A stretch of DNA of 64,000 bases from Hathewaya massiliensis (lineage in GTDB: Bacteria; Bacillota; Clostridia; Clostridiales; Clostridiaceae). The notes beneath the pieces were generated by a model, which was not told the origin of the DNA, searched no databases, and saw only the letters and a program-made list of their open reading frames with translations. A program made the position numbers and the translations under genes. The stretch lies in NCBI RefSeq assembly GCF_902143515.1, contig NZ_CABFVD010000007.1, positions 85,426 through 149,425 on the forward strand, given 5' to 3'. This document shows, in pieces, positions 17,182 through 27,421 of the stretch; position 1 is the first letter of the stretch, and every line of letters begins with the position of its first letter.

Positions 17182-18039
17182 CTAATTTGAAGCTTCTTTT
17201 TTATTATAAAAATAAACTACTATGGCCATAATAGTTATTATAGCTCCTCCCAATATACTTAATAGATCTGGTATCTCTCCCCAGATAAAAAATCCTATTA
17301 TAATGGAAAATACTATATTTGTATAATTATATACAGCCACTTCTGATGCTGGAGCATACTTATAAGAGTATGTTAATGCAAATTGTGCAATAGCAGCAAA
17401 TATTCCTGTAGAAATTAAATATATAAACTGAATAAAATTCATAGGTTTATAATTCATTAAGACAAAAGGTATTGTTCCTACAACAGATATAAAAGAAAAA
17501 TAAAAGACAATGGTTGATGGATTTTCCCTATCTTTTAAAAATCTTACTATGGTGTATGCACTTCCTGCTAAAGCTGCTGATGTAAATCCTGCAAGAGCTG
17601 GAATAACGCTTAAATTCCATTGAGGTTTTATAACTAATAAAGCTCCTATAAATACCACTACCATAGATATTCCTTTAATAGGTGTAAACTTTTCTTTTAA
17701 AAATATAATTGCAAAAAAAGTTATAAAAAATGGAGATAATTTATTTAACATAGAAGAATCTGCAAGAGACAATTTACTTATAGCATAAAAATTTAATATG
17801 ACCCCACTAAATCCAAGTAAGGATCTAGCAAGTAGATACTTTTGATTTTCCATCTTACCAAACATAGGCATATTACTTTTTCTTAAACTTATAAAAGCTA
17901 CAAATAAACTAACTAAATTTCTAAATAACACCTTTTCCATAACAGGCAGTTCCCCTGAAAGCTTTACCATAGCTGACATAAAAGCAAAAGCTAAAGCTGA
18001 TATAATCATGTAAATTACTGCTTTTGATTTATTTTTCAT
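17182..18039 (-). CDS. DMT-superfamily (EamA) permease
   Basis: 285 residues with ten predicted membrane helices in two EamA repeats (about 5-135 and 145-275). The first repeat has E-K-V-L-F-R-N-L and the second A-P-A-S-E-V-A-V-Y-N-Y, both usual in drug/metabolite exporters. It sits in the plasma membrane; substrate unknown. The gene 25 bases upstream is a YozG-type regulator, so they may share a transcript. Confidence 0.85.
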   Translation of the reverse strand: MKNKSKAVIYMIISALAFAFMSAMVKLSGELPVMEKVLFRNLVSLFVAFISLRKSNMPMFGKMENQKYLLARSLLGFSGVILNFYAISKLSLADSSMLNKLSPFFITFFAIIFLKEKFTPIKGISMVVVFIGALLVIKPQWNLSVIPALAGFTSAALAGSAYTIVRFLKDRENPSTIVFYFSFISVVGTIPFVLMNYKPMNFIQFIYLISTGIFAAIAQFALTYSYKYAPASEVAVYNYTNIVFSIIIGFFIWGEIPDLLSILGGAIITIMAIVVYFYNKKEASN

Positions 18040-18063
18040 ATACTTCCCACCTTAAGATCTTTA

Positions 18064-18273
18064 TTATTCTTCCTTAATATACTCTAAAATATCTCCAGGT
18101 TGACAATCTAATTCCCTACAGATAGCTTCCAAAGTTGAAAATCTTATAGCTTTTGCCTTGTTATTTTTTAATATAGATAGATTAGAATTAGTTATACCCA
18201 CTTTCTCTGCTAAGTCTTGCAGAGAAATTTTTCTTTTAGCCATCATAACATCTAAATTTACTATTATTGACAT
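18064..18273 (-). CDS. YozG-type Cro/CI-family regulator
   Basis: 69 residues, almost only a helix-turn-helix: I-S-L-Q-D-L-A-E-K-V-G-I-T-N-S-N-L-S-I-L-K and then R-F-S-T-L-E-A-I-C-R-E-L-D-C-Q-P-G-D-I-L. This is the short YozG form that usually neighbours a DUF2975 membrane protein, which is indeed 17 bases upstream. Probably represses its own operon. Confidence 0.88.
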   Translation of the reverse strand: MSIIVNLDVMMAKRKISLQDLAEKVGITNSNLSILKNNKAKAIRFSTLEAICRELDCQPGDILEYIKEE

Positions 18274-18290
18274 AATATACTCTTCCTTTT

Positions 18291-18785
18291 CTATATAGTA
18301 TAATCATTTTCTTCTTTATATTTAACTGCTTCTTTAAAAATCCTAGATAGGATGGCTATAAAAACTCCAGAAATTAAAAATATTATAAGCTCTGTATCTG
18401 TATGTATACCTTTTTCATCTATATATATAAATCTATAAGTTTCTTTACCTATGTTAACTAGAAAATTTAAAAAATAACACCCAGCAATTACAAAACAATA
18501 TTTTGATATTTTATTTAAAGACTTTACATTATCCCAAATAAAAGGACTCCCTTTTACTAAAGTATAAGTTATTTTTTTCAGCTGAAAAACTATTAAAAAT
18601 ATGCATACTACTCCAATGGTCAATAGAATGCCCATTATAATTTTATTACTTCCTTGAAAGCTCTTAGTATCAATAAAGAATGTATTATAATATACTATGG
18701 CAGTGATAATTATACCAAATATTAATATCATATCTAAAACAAAGGCTAAAATCTTAGATAATGAATGTTTTTCATAGGACATCAT
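18291..18785 (-). CDS. DUF2975 membrane protein
   Basis: 164 residues with four predicted membrane helices (about 10-30, 48-66, 92-110 and 130-150), including the P-F-I-W-D-N-V-K-S-L-N-K-I-S motif region of DUF2975. AGGAGG lies eight bases before the first ATG. Paired with the downstream YozG-like regulator, the usual arrangement. Function unknown. Confidence 0.8.
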   Translation of the reverse strand: MMSYEKHSLSKILAFVLDMILIFGIIITAIVYYNTFFIDTKSFQGSNKIIMGILLTIGVVCIFLIVFQLKKITYTLVKGSPFIWDNVKSLNKISKYCFVIAGCYFLNFLVNIGKETYRFIYIDEKGIHTDTELIIFLISGVFIAILSRIFKEAVKYKEENDYTI

Positions 18786-18944
18786 AAAATTTTCCTCCTA
18801 AAACTTTAATCTTTGTATATGTTAACATAGAAATTTATTTTACTCAACAATTTAATGTTGCTAAACGATAAATAGAGTTCTAAAATTCAAAGAGAGTTTT
18901 TATTCCATCTGAAGCTTAGAACTCGTTCTTTAGGGGCATAGCCA

Positions 18945-20375
18945 CTATTTTACACTATTACCTTTGGAATTAAAATAATTATATTCATGCCAATAGCTAG
19001 TCTCTATTTTGTTATTGTATAACCAATTGTGGTACTGTTCTTTTGAAATTTCTCCTTTTTTAAGTGCACTTTCCATGGAATTGTAATTATCAAAGGAAAG
19101 ATTCACTATATAAGAAATATCGATTTCTGTAGAGTTCTTTGCTAACTGAAGGTTTTTCCTTGTTATAAAATCATCTATATTAGCAAAATTAATAAATACA
19201 TAGATTATAGCTCCACAGATTACAATTGGCTTAAACATATTTATGTTTTTAAATATAAATATAAAAACAACTATTAAAACCATACATAAAAAAATAGTAA
19301 ATATACTAGATAGTATTCTAAGCCTGGTAAAACCAAAAGCTACAATATAAAGCCTCATCTTATATAGTGCTGAAAAAGCCATATTAAAAGTAAGTATTGT
19401 AATTAAAGAATATAGGCATAGTATTATTTTTTCTTGTAATTTCCCATTTGGGACTGTATTTTTCTTAATAAAAATTATAAAGAACACATTTAAAAGTGTT
19501 AAAAATATCAATTGAAAAAATCCACTTCTAGCATACTCGGCATAATTAAATCCCTGTGGTAAAGTGGTTCCAATATATAAATAGGATATTTGAATTTTAG
19601 TAAAAACTAAGTATAAAAAACTCACTATAAAAAGGATGGTAACTATAGTTATGCTATTAAAGTTTAAATTATTTTTATAATCCTCTTCTACTTCTTTATA
19701 GGGAAGAGAAAAGCTATTATAAAGCCCAAATATAAATATTGAAAAGATTATAGATAAAAATATTCTAGATATTTTATCCCCCAAATTATAAAAAACCATA
19801 TTTGAATTTAGATTTTTTATATAATATGCAAAAACTTTATCAGCATCTGCTAAAATCGTTATTAACACAATTACAATGGGAATTGAAATCATAAGTCCAT
19901 TTAAGACGTATTTATAATTTCCAAAAGACTCTTTATTATTTTCTTTTTTAACACTTCTAAATATGACTTTAATTACTCTTATATTTGCAAAAGAATCTAT
20001 AAAAACTTTTCTAATAATATTTCTATAGATTACTTTAAATTTAAAATCTACTTCTTTATAACTAAGTATTATAAAAGCTGAGATTAAAGAGCAGGGTATT
20101 AAAATTCTATTTAAAACTCTAAATACAGGATTTGTATATATAAAATAAGTTGAAGATAATAAAACACTTACCCCCATAAGAAAATATCCCATATAATTTT
20201 TATTTTTTATACCAATAATAAATATAAACCCCAAAGTCAGTGTAGAAATTAATATAAAATATGATAATCCTTTATAATAAAACATGAAATCATATAATAA
20301 AACTCCTATAAAAATGGACATAAAAAGAATTTTTAATTTGCTTTGAATTTCTTGCTTTGAAAGTATATCTTTCAT
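18945..20375 (-). CDS. DUF4173 membrane protein
   Basis: 476 residues with about twelve hydrophobic segments. A-D-A-D-K-V-F-A-Y-Y (about 173-182) and, late in the protein, the R-L-Y-I-V-A-F-G-F-T-R-L-R-I stretch match DUF4173 proteins, which are polytopic and uncharacterised. It stands alone between two intergenic gaps. Role unknown. Confidence 0.75.
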   Translation of the reverse strand: MKDILSKQEIQSKLKILFMSIFIGVLLYDFMFYYKGLSYFILISTLTLGFIFIIGIKNKNYMGYFLMGVSVLLSSTYFIYTNPVFRVLNRILIPCSLISAFIILSYKEVDFKFKVIYRNIIRKVFIDSFANIRVIKVIFRSVKKENNKESFGNYKYVLNGLMISIPIVIVLITILADADKVFAYYIKNLNSNMVFYNLGDKISRIFLSIIFSIFIFGLYNSFSLPYKEVEEDYKNNLNFNSITIVTILFIVSFLYLVFTKIQISYLYIGTTLPQGFNYAEYARSGFFQLIFLTLLNVFFIIFIKKNTVPNGKLQEKIILCLYSLITILTFNMAFSALYKMRLYIVAFGFTRLRILSSIFTIFLCMVLIVVFIFIFKNINMFKPIVICGAIIYVFINFANIDDFITRKNLQLAKNSTEIDISYIVNLSFDNYNSMESALKKGEISKEQYHNWLYNNKIETSYWHEYNYFNSKGNSVK

Positions 20376-20401
20376 ATTTATCCCTCCAAAATTATATTAT
20401 T

Positions 20402-20474
20402 AATTCACTTAAGATTATCATATTCTTAAGTGAATTTCAATATATTATTATTGTTTTTCAATAACAATATATTG
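20402..20474. repeat. Two adjacent hairpins upstream of the DUF4173 gene
   Basis: AATTCACTTAAGA pairs with TTCTTAAGTGAATT (20402-20436), followed by CAATATATTATTATTG pairing with CAATAACAATATATTG (about 20438-20473). The second contains the CAATATATTG motif of the MITE-like elements. They lie between divergent genes and have no clear T-run. Confidence 0.5.
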
Positions 20475-20776
20475 AAAAATATAAATAAAGCTATAAACTT
20501 CATATGGAGTTTTTAATTCTACTAAAGCTTAGAAAGCTTATTCAGTAGTATATCTGCTGTTTTTACTTTTAAGAAGATGAGGGTATTAGAGGAGATGGGC
20601 ATGGGGTAAATATAAATAAAAGATTAACTTAAAAACCTTTAATTTTAAAACAGTAACCCTTTTATTTTTCTAAAATAATGTTTATAATTTAAAATGTAAG
20701 ATATTAGTGTATTATTTTTACTTAAGAAACTAAGTTTGGTATAAAAAATTTAAAAAATGTTTTTTGAGGTGAATTT
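20475..20776. other. Intergenic region with one dispersed-repeat copy
   Basis: Contains a TTAGAGGAGATGGGCATGGG copy of the dispersed repeat at 20585-20610. A TATAAT near 20689 may serve the rightward gene at 20777. Nothing else recognised. Confidence 0.35.
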
Positions 20777-21424
20777 ATGAATAGAAAGAAAAGCGCTAGA
20801 CTGAAATTTTCTAAGATCCTACTACTTGTAATTTTTATAGTTTTAATAGCAGCATTAGGTATATATTATAATTATTTTTATCCTAAAACCAAGGTAAAAC
20901 CCATAGATTCAAAGATTTCTTTAGATAAGGAGTACTTAATAAATAAATTTTCATCTAAAAATTTAAAATTTTCCTTAGAGGAAATCAATATAGAGTCTAA
21001 TATAGAATTTAATAACGAGGAAATAACAGATTTTTTTATACTTACTGTTAATCAAATACCAGAACTTAAAGAAAAAGTAGCTGGCTTAAAGGTTACAATG
21101 AATGAAAATCAATTAGACTTATATATTCATACAAATTATAAAAAAGTCCCTTTGGAAGCAAGGTTAAGCTTTACAGGAGAGAGTAAAAATGGAGAAGCTA
21201 TATTCAATTATAAAAAAGCCAAATTAGGATTTTTAAAGATTTCTAAAGACACTATTTTTGCCCATGCTAAGGATACCTCTTTATTAAAATTTAATAAAGA
21301 GGTAGGCAATATTACTATATCTTTTAAAGAAATTAAACCTCTTCAGGTTTATATTAAAAATTTAGAAATTAAAAATAATAAACTGGAACTAAATTTTAAA
21401 GGTTCTATGAAACTTTTTAATTAA
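20777..21424 (+). CDS. Membrane-anchored protein of unknown function
   Basis: 215 residues. A basic N-terminus and one hydrophobic helix (about 12-32) suggest a signal anchor. The outside part is beta-prone and lysine-rich, somewhat like YpmS/DUF2140 proteins. GAGGTGAAT lies just before the ATG. The gene converges with RNase Z, and the two stop codons overlap by four bases. No catalytic motif seen. Confidence 0.6.
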   Translation: MNRKKSARLKFSKILLLVIFIVLIAALGIYYNYFYPKTKVKPIDSKISLDKEYLINKFSSKNLKFSLEEINIESNIEFNNEEITDFFILTVNQIPELKEKVAGLKVTMNENQLDLYIHTNYKKVPLEARLSFTGESKNGEAIFNYKKAKLGFLKISKDTIFAHAKDTSLLKFNKEVGNITISFKEIKPLQVYIKNLEIKNNKLELNFKGSMKLFN

Positions 21425-22374
21425 TCTTTATATTTCAAGACTTTATTCATTCCATCCTCTGCAATAGAGGTATTTTCAAATACTTCTATTGCATTTTGCA
21501 AGTATTCTTTAGGTTCTAAAACTGCTGGACTAAAATGAGTTAGAAGTAATTCTTTTACCTCTCCACCTCTTGCTAAGTTAGCTGCTTCTCTAAAAGTCAT
21601 ATGTTTATTCTTTATGGCTTTTTCTATATCCTCATCACTTCCATAGGTTCCTTCACAAATAAATAAATCACTATGCTTTATAAAATCCTCAATTTCATCT
21701 ATGGGTCTTGTATCAGTTACATAGGATAATTTAATGCCTTCTCTTTCTTCTAAAAAAACCATGTTAGGAGTATAGGTCTTTCCTTCAAATTCTAAAGTCT
21801 CACCCTTTTGAAGCCTCTTCCAAATAACCTTAGGAATATTATTTTTTATGGCTTTTTCTAAATTAAACTTAGGAAGTCTCTTATAATAAAAACTATAACC
21901 TATACATGGTGCTGAGTGATCTAAGGAAATTATGGATAATATTAAATTAGCCTCTTTCTCACATTTCACTACTTTAGAATGATTTTTTTCTATTTTTAAG
22001 TATACCTCTTCCTTAGAGTTGGTTACTTCTATAATATTTAGCTCATAGGGCAAATATGGATTAATTATATTTATACCTTCTATAACTTCCCTTATTCCCT
22101 TAGGACCTATTATGGTTATAGGATCTATCCTTCCACTATTGCCTATGGTTGCAAGAAGTCCTGGAAGTCCCACTATATGATCTCCGTGAGCATGAGTAAT
22201 ACATATAATATCAATTGCTTTAAACCCTGTTCCTAAGACTTTCATAGAAACTTGGGTACCTTCCCCTGAGTCTATAAGTATTTTTCTTCCTAAGTAAATT
22301 ATTAAACTTGCGGATAAAAACCTATTTGGCATTGGCATTCCTCCACCTGTGCCTAGAACGTATAAATCAATCAT
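21421..22374 (-). CDS. rnz: Ribonuclease Z
   Basis: About 317 residues, the usual short-form length. L-G-T-G-G-G-M-P at the N-terminus, the metal-binding T-H-A-H-G-D-H, later D-H (S-L-D-H-S-A-P), D in S-Y-V-T-D-T and H in L-L-T-H-F-S match RNase Z of the metallo-beta-lactamase fold. It cuts the 3' trailer from tRNA precursors lacking CCA. ATG 22374 follows AAAGGAGGG; the ATG at 22419 is upstream of that site. Follows pyruvate carboxylase by about 50 bases and may be read through from it. Confidence 0.88.
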   Translation of the reverse strand: MIDLYVLGTGGGMPMPNRFLSASLIIYLGRKILIDSGEGTQVSMKVLGTGFKAIDIICITHAHGDHIVGLPGLLATIGNSGRIDPITIIGPKGIREVIEGINIINPYLPYELNIIEVTNSKEEVYLKIEKNHSKVVKCEKEANLILSIISLDHSAPCIGYSFYYKRLPKFNLEKAIKNNIPKVIWKRLQKGETLEFEGKTYTPNMVFLEEREGIKLSYVTDTRPIDEIEDFIKHSDLFICEGTYGSDEDIEKAIKNKHMTFREAANLARGGEVKELLLTHFSPAVLEPKEYLQNAIEVFENTSIAEDGMNKVLKYKD

Positions 22375-22425
22375 TAATTTCCCTCCTTTTAACTCAATAT
22401 TTAGTTTTCCTAATAACAACTCTAT

Positions 22426-25400
22426 TTATTTAAATTGGATTAAAAGTTCATTTTCTACTACTTTACTTCCTTCTACTACATAAATCTTTTCTACAGTTCC
22501 ATCTATTTTCGATACTATAGTAGTTTCCATCTTCATAGCTTCTATAATTACTAATGGTTGATTTACCTTAACTTCTTCCCCTTCTTTTACTAAAATCTTA
22601 CCTATGGTTCCTGGTATACATGCTCCTAGTTGCTTTTTATCTTTAGGATCTGATTTTAATTTTTGATCCACCATAACCTCTAGACTACTATCTAGTATCT
22701 CCACTTCTCTTATAGCACCGTTTACTTCAAAGTTTAAGGTTCTAAATCCTTTTTCATCAGGTTCTGAAATATCTACATATTTTATAATTAAATTTTTTCC
22801 TTCTTCTATTTCAATTTCTGTCTCATCACCCTTATTTAGGCCATAGAAGAATACTGGACTTTCCAATTTACTTACATCATTGTATAGCTCTAGATGTCTA
22901 CAATATTCTTCATATACCTTTGGATAAAGGGCATAGCTTAATATATTTTTCATATTAGGATTTATATTAAATTCCTCTTTTAAGTGCTTTGATATCTTTT
23001 CAAAATCTTCATCTTTAAGAAGTGCTCCTGGTCTTTCTGTTATAGGTTTTTCTCCCTTTAGCACAATTTCTTGAAGTTCTTTTGGAAATCCACCTTCTAT
23101 TTGCCCCATCATACCTTTAAAATAATCTACTACGGATTCTGGAAAAGATAGTTCTCTTCCTTTTTCTAAGATATTATTAGAGTTTAAATCATTTTTCACC
23201 ATGAAAATCGCCATATCTCCAACTGCTTTAGAGGATGGAGTAACCTTTACTATGTTACCCATTAAGCTATTTGCTTCTTTAAACATTTTCTTAACTTCTT
23301 CAAATTTATGGTGAAGACCTAAACTATTAACTTGTGGAAGTAAATTAGAATATTGCCCTCCTGGTATTTCAAGTTCATAAATTTCCGTAGTTGGAGTCTT
23401 TAATTCACTTTCAAACTTACTATATATTTTCCTAACATCTCCAAAATATTCACTTACCTTTCTTACTTCCCTAGTATCTAGTCCTGTATCCCTTTCAGTA
23501 TTTTTTAAGGCTTCTATTACTGAATTCATTGAAGGTTGACTAGTAAGTCCTGACATAGATTCCACTGCTAAGTCTACTATATCCACACCAGCTTCAGCTG
23601 CCATAAGTACAGTACTCACTCCATTTCCCGTAGTATCATGAGTGTGAAGATGTACTGGTATTTTAAGCTCTTTTTTTAATTCTGAAACTAAAACTTTTGC
23701 TCCATATGGTTTTAAAAGTCCAGCCATATCTTTTATAGCTAATATATGCACTCCAAGACTTTCTAATTCCTTTGCCATTTTTATATAATATTCTAGGGTA
23801 TATTTCTTTTCTAATGGATTTAATATATCCCCTGTATAGCAAATAGCCCCTTCAACTATTTTTCCTGTATTTAATGCAACTTCTATAGGCATTTTCATGT
23901 TTTCTACCCAGTTTAAGCTATCAAATATTCTAAATATATCTACTCCATTTTCAGCTGAGATTTTTATAAATTCCCTAACCACATTGTCAGGATAATTTTT
24001 ATATCCTACAGCATTGGATGCTCTTAAAAGCATTTGTATTAAAGTATTTGGCATAGCTTCTCTTAATTTTTGAAGTCTTATCCAAGGGGATTCTTTTAAA
24101 AATCTATAAGCCACATCAAAGGTTGCTCCACCCCATGCTTCAACAGAAAATAATTCTTTCATATTTTCATTTATATAAGGTGCTATTTCTAAAATATCTT
24201 TAGTTCTCATTCTAGTTGCGTTTAGGGACTGATGAGCATCTCTCATAGTGGTATCTGTAATATATAATTTTTTCTCTCTGGCTATGCTCTTAGTAAACTC
24301 CTCTGCACCCATCTTTAAAAATAAATCTCTATTCCCTAAAACTTCTATATTTTTTTTACTTGGTGACACTGGTTTTTTACTGTCTATTACAGACTTACAG
24401 GACTCATTTACAATTATGTTTCCTATATAGTTTACAAGCTTTGTAGCTCTATCTTTTCCTTCTTTTAAATTGTATATTTCTTTTGTATCTTCAATAAACC
24501 TTGTATAGCATTTTCCACTTAAAAATGTTTTATGATTTAATAGATTTATAAGGAAAGATATATTAGTTTTAACTCCTCTAACTCTCATTTCTTTTAAAGA
24601 TCGTATAGCTTTATTAGCTGCTCCTTCAAAAGTTCTATCCCAAGCTGTGGTTTTAACAAGTAAACTATCATAATAAGGTGTTATTTCAGCTCCTCTAAAT
24701 CCATTACCACCATCTAATCTTATACCAAATCCTGAGCCTGTTCTATATACACCTAGCTTGCCATAATCCGGCATAAAATTTTTATTAGGATCCTCTGTAG
24801 TTACCCTACATTGAATAGCATATCCACGAACTTCTACTTCCTCTTGAGATTTTATATTTATTTTTTCAGAGTTTAATGCATATCCTTCTGCAATTAAAAT
24901 CTGTGCTTGCACAATATCAATTCCTGTAATCATTTCAGTTACTGTATGTTCAACTTGAATTCTAGGATTCATTTCTATAAAGTAATAGTTATTATCTGAA
25001 TCCACTAAGAATTCTAAGGTTCCTGCATTTTTATAATTTACTTCCTTTGAAAGTTTAATAGCATCATTTAATATTTTTTCTCTAACTTTTGAGTCCAAAG
25101 AAAAAGCTGGTGCATATTCTATAACTTTTTGATGTCTTCTTTGAAGAGAACAATCTCTCTCATATAGATGAATTATATTTCCATGGGCATCTCCTAAAAT
25201 TTGCACTTCAATGTGCTTAGGATTTTTTAAGAACTTTTCTATAAATACTTTCTCATCACCAAAAGACTTCTTAGATTCTCTAATAGCTTCCATAAATCCA
25301 GTATCCATTTCTTCCTTGGAATTTATAACTCTCATTCCTCTTCCACCGCCACCATTGGCAGCTTTTATTATAACTGGATATCCTATTTCTTCTGCAACTT

Positions 25401-25860
25401 CTAAGGCTTTTTCCTTAGTCTTTATAGGTTCTTCTATGCCTGGAATTATAGGTACTTTGCATGTTTTAGCTACTAATTTTGAGCTTATTTTATCTCCCAT
25501 TCTTTCCATAGTCTCACTATCTGGCCCTATAAATTCTATACCATTTTTTCTACATAACTCTGCAAATTTAGGATTTTCAGATAAGAAACCATATCCTGGA
25601 TGTATGGCATCTACCTTTTTTTCCTTTGCTATTTTAATTATTTCATCCATATCAAGATATGCATCTATAGGTCCGTTATCCTTACCTACTAAATAGGATT
25701 CATCAGCTTTTGTCCTAAATAAAGAATACTTGTCTTCTTTTGAATATATCCCAACAGTTCTAATACCTAATTCACTTAAGGCTCTAAAAACCCTTATAGC
25801 AATTTCACCTCTATTAGCTACTAAAACTTTTTTAAATTTATCAATTTGAAAGTTTTCCAT
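22426..25860 (-). CDS. pyc: Pyruvate carboxylase
   Basis: About 1144 residues, the single-chain form. The biotin carboxylase domain comes first (V-L-V-A-N-R-G-E-I-A-I-R; G-G-G-G-R-G-M; E-M-N-P-R-I-Q-V-E-H). The carboxyltransferase domain follows (D-T-T-M-R-D-A-H-Q-S; H-L-H-T-H-D-T-T-G-N-G) and ends in the biotinyl domain with E-A-M-K-M-E-T. It carboxylates pyruvate to oxaloacetate with ATP and bicarbonate, replenishing the truncated TCA pathway. ATG 25860 with GAGGGATT before it is chosen over 25914. A near-consensus promoter lies about 185 bases upstream. Confidence 0.95.
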   Translation of the reverse strand: MENFQIDKFKKVLVANRGEIAIRVFRALSELGIRTVGIYSKEDKYSLFRTKADESYLVGKDNGPIDAYLDMDEIIKIAKEKKVDAIHPGYGFLSENPKFAELCRKNGIEFIGPDSETMERMGDKISSKLVAKTCKVPIIPGIEEPIKTKEKALEVAEEIGYPVIIKAANGGGGRGMRVINSKEEMDTGFMEAIRESKKSFGDEKVFIEKFLKNPKHIEVQILGDAHGNIIHLYERDCSLQRRHQKVIEYAPAFSLDSKVREKILNDAIKLSKEVNYKNAGTLEFLVDSDNNYYFIEMNPRIQVEHTVTEMITGIDIVQAQILIAEGYALNSEKINIKSQEEVEVRGYAIQCRVTTEDPNKNFMPDYGKLGVYRTGSGFGIRLDGGNGFRGAEITPYYDSLLVKTTAWDRTFEGAANKAIRSLKEMRVRGVKTNISFLINLLNHKTFLSGKCYTRFIEDTKEIYNLKEGKDRATKLVNYIGNIIVNESCKSVIDSKKPVSPSKKNIEVLGNRDLFLKMGAEEFTKSIAREKKLYITDTTMRDAHQSLNATRMRTKDILEIAPYINENMKELFSVEAWGGATFDVAYRFLKESPWIRLQKLREAMPNTLIQMLLRASNAVGYKNYPDNVVREFIKISAENGVDIFRIFDSLNWVENMKMPIEVALNTGKIVEGAICYTGDILNPLEKKYTLEYYIKMAKELESLGVHILAIKDMAGLLKPYGAKVLVSELKKELKIPVHLHTHDTTGNGVSTVLMAAEAGVDIVDLAVESMSGLTSQPSMNSVIEALKNTERDTGLDTREVRKVSEYFGDVRKIYSKFESELKTPTTEIYELEIPGGQYSNLLPQVNSLGLHHKFEEVKKMFKEANSLMGNIVKVTPSSKAVGDMAIFMVKNDLNSNNILEKGRELSFPESVVDYFKGMMGQIEGGFPKELQEIVLKGEKPITERPGALLKDEDFEKISKHLKEEFNINPNMKNILSYALYPKVYEEYCRHLELYNDVSKLESPVFFYGLNKGDETEIEIEEGKNLIIKYVDISEPDEKGFRTLNFEVNGAIREVEILDSSLEVMVDQKLKSDPKDKKQLGACIPGTIGKILVKEGEEVKVNQPLVIIEAMKMETTIVSKIDGTVEKIYVVEGSKVVENELLIQFK

Positions 25861-25914
25861 ATGTAATCCCTCACTTTTGTTTTTTATTTTATTATTTCTA
25901 AAACTAAATATCAT

Positions 25915-26043
25915 TTTTAAATTTAAGTCTAATACTTTATTTGCACTTGATATAAGCCTACTTTTTAAATGTTATTTCTATTATTTATGTATAATTTAAA
26001 TATGTTTTATATATTAAATAGTATTTCATTTTTAGTCTTCCTA
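25915..26043. other. Long AT-rich leader of pyc
   Basis: About 185 untranslated bases lie between the promoter at 26044-26072 and the pyc start. No riboswitch or attenuator was recognised. Confidence 0.4.
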
Positions 26044-26072
26044 AGTATATCACGCAAGAAACACATGGTCAA
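26044..26072 (-). promoter_or_regulatory. Promoter of pyc
   Basis: On the minus strand TTGACC and TATACT are separated by 17 bases, close to the SigA consensus. Confidence 0.7.
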
Positions 26073-26214
26073 TATTTCACTTTTTTATTTTTATCCTTTG
26101 TTTTTTTAATTCATAAATACATATTTAAATTTAAATGAGACTTCAAATTTTATATTTGGCCAGTGGAACTTACACCTACGTAATGAAATGGAGTAGGTGT
26201 TTCCTTTAAATATA

Positions 26215-26260
26215 TAAAAATAAGCCTATATCTTAATTTTCATAGTTAAAGATATAGGCT
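26215..26260 (-). terminator. Terminator of the tyrosine recombinase gene
   Basis: AGCCTATATCTT/AAGATATAGGCT, a perfect 12-bp stem followed by a T-rich run on the minus strand. A weaker ACACCTAC/GTAGGTGT hairpin lies at about 26171-26202. Confidence 0.75.
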
Positions 26261-26301
26261 AAATGTATAATTATCTAGATGTATTTTAATATTAAAATCA
26301 A

Positions 26302-27288
26302 TTATAATATGTCTATTAAATCTCCGGGGTTATTTTTAAGCTTGTCTATAGAATGTATATATTTGTTTGTTGTTGCTATATTGCTATGGGCTGCAAAATC
26401 TCTAACTTTTTCTAAGGTTGCACCAGATTGAATGGCTAAGGTTATAGCTGTATGTCTTGTTGAGTGAACTTTTAGTTTCTTTTTGATTCCAGCATTCTCA
26501 CAAACCCTACGAATTATTAAATTTAAGGTATTATGATTTAATTTTTTACCGTTTAATCCATTAGATGAATGTCCTATAAATAAATACTCTTCTCCATTAC
26601 TTTCAAAACTTCTATTAGTTTTTTTCATATATTCTAAGATTAATCCTTTTACATGAGGTTGAAGTTTTACAAAATCTTTTTTTCCACCTTTTCTCGTAAC
26701 TTCCACTATATCATATTCTCCAAAGGTTTTTATATGACTTAACTTTATATTTATAATCTCAGATTTTCTTAAGGCCGTTGTTAGGGCTAAAGCTATTATT
26801 GCCTTATCTCTAAGTCCTATTAAAGTACTAATATCTATACTATTTAATAGAATCTTACATTCATGCTCAGTTAAAAACTCAGTTTCTTTTGTAACTACTG
26901 TAGGCTTTTCTTCTTTTAAGTCTGAAAAAGGATTATATTTTATTATACAAAGATTTCTTTCGTTATCTCTATACTTTAAAAGCCACTTATAAAGTGCACT
27001 TAAGGAGGATAGCTTTCTATTAATGCTAGAAGTGGCATAACCTTTAGACTTAAGATGCATTATATACTGTTCTGCATGTAGAAAATTAACTTTTCTTATA
27101 TCTTCCATGGTAATTTCACGTATATCTCTAACAGAGAAGAAATCTTTAATATCTCTTTCATAACTCTTAGCTGTATGCATGCTTTTTACAGCCTTTACTT
27201 TTAAAAAATGCTCTATAAAATGAACTTTTGCTGTATTTTCTATAATATTATACTCACCATATTTATTGGTAATTAAATCCTTATTCAA
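26302..27288 (-). CDS. Tyrosine site-specific recombinase (XerC/D-like)
   Basis: About 328 residues. An N-terminal SAM-like core-binding domain is followed by the catalytic domain with A-L-R-K-S-E-I (Arg I), the beta-turn Lys in T-R-K-G-G-K-K, H-S-T-R-H-T (HxxR), H-S-N and the nucleophile in T-N-K-Y-I-H. The start is probably TTG 27288 with AAGGAG before it. It is alone between pyc and a TIM-barrel gene with no phage genes nearby, so it looks like a chromosomal recombinase. Confidence 0.82.
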   Translation of the reverse strand: MNKDLITNKYGEYNIIENTAKVHFIEHFLKVKAVKSMHTAKSYERDIKDFFSVRDIREITMEDIRKVNFLHAEQYIMHLKSKGYATSSINRKLSSLSALYKWLLKYRDNERNLCIIKYNPFSDLKEEKPTVVTKETEFLTEHECKILLNSIDISTLIGLRDKAIIALALTTALRKSEIINIKLSHIKTFGEYDIVEVTRKGGKKDFVKLQPHVKGLILEYMKKTNRSFESNGEEYLFIGHSSNGLNGKKLNHNTLNLIIRRVCENAGIKKKLKVHSTRHTAITLAIQSGATLEKVRDFAAHSNIATTNKYIHSIDKLKNNPGDLIDIL

Positions 27289-27380
27289 TAAATTTAACTC
27301 CTTTCTCAAAGTTTAAACTAAAAACTCTCCCTGAATTTAATACTTTTTTGCCCATTTCAAATAAGATGAAAGTGTTGTCA

Positions 27381-27400
27381 CCTATAGTCATGGGATAAAT
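27381..27400 (+). repeat. Dispersed intergenic repeat, divergent copy
   Basis: CCTATAGTCATGGGATAAAT resembles the ATAGTCATGGAATGAA part of the copy at 28567. Confidence 0.3.
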
Positions 27401-27421
27401 ACTCTCAAATTATTTTTAAGT

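Noticed and set aside
26171..26202. ACACCTAC/GTAGGTGT hairpin as a separate terminator
   Set aside because: The loop is long and lacks a proper T-run; the better terminator is at 26215-26260.
26302..27288. Tyrosine recombinase as the integrase of the phage-like element
   Set aside because: It lies 11 kb from the junction at 38.25 kb with housekeeping genes between, and has no phage neighbours.
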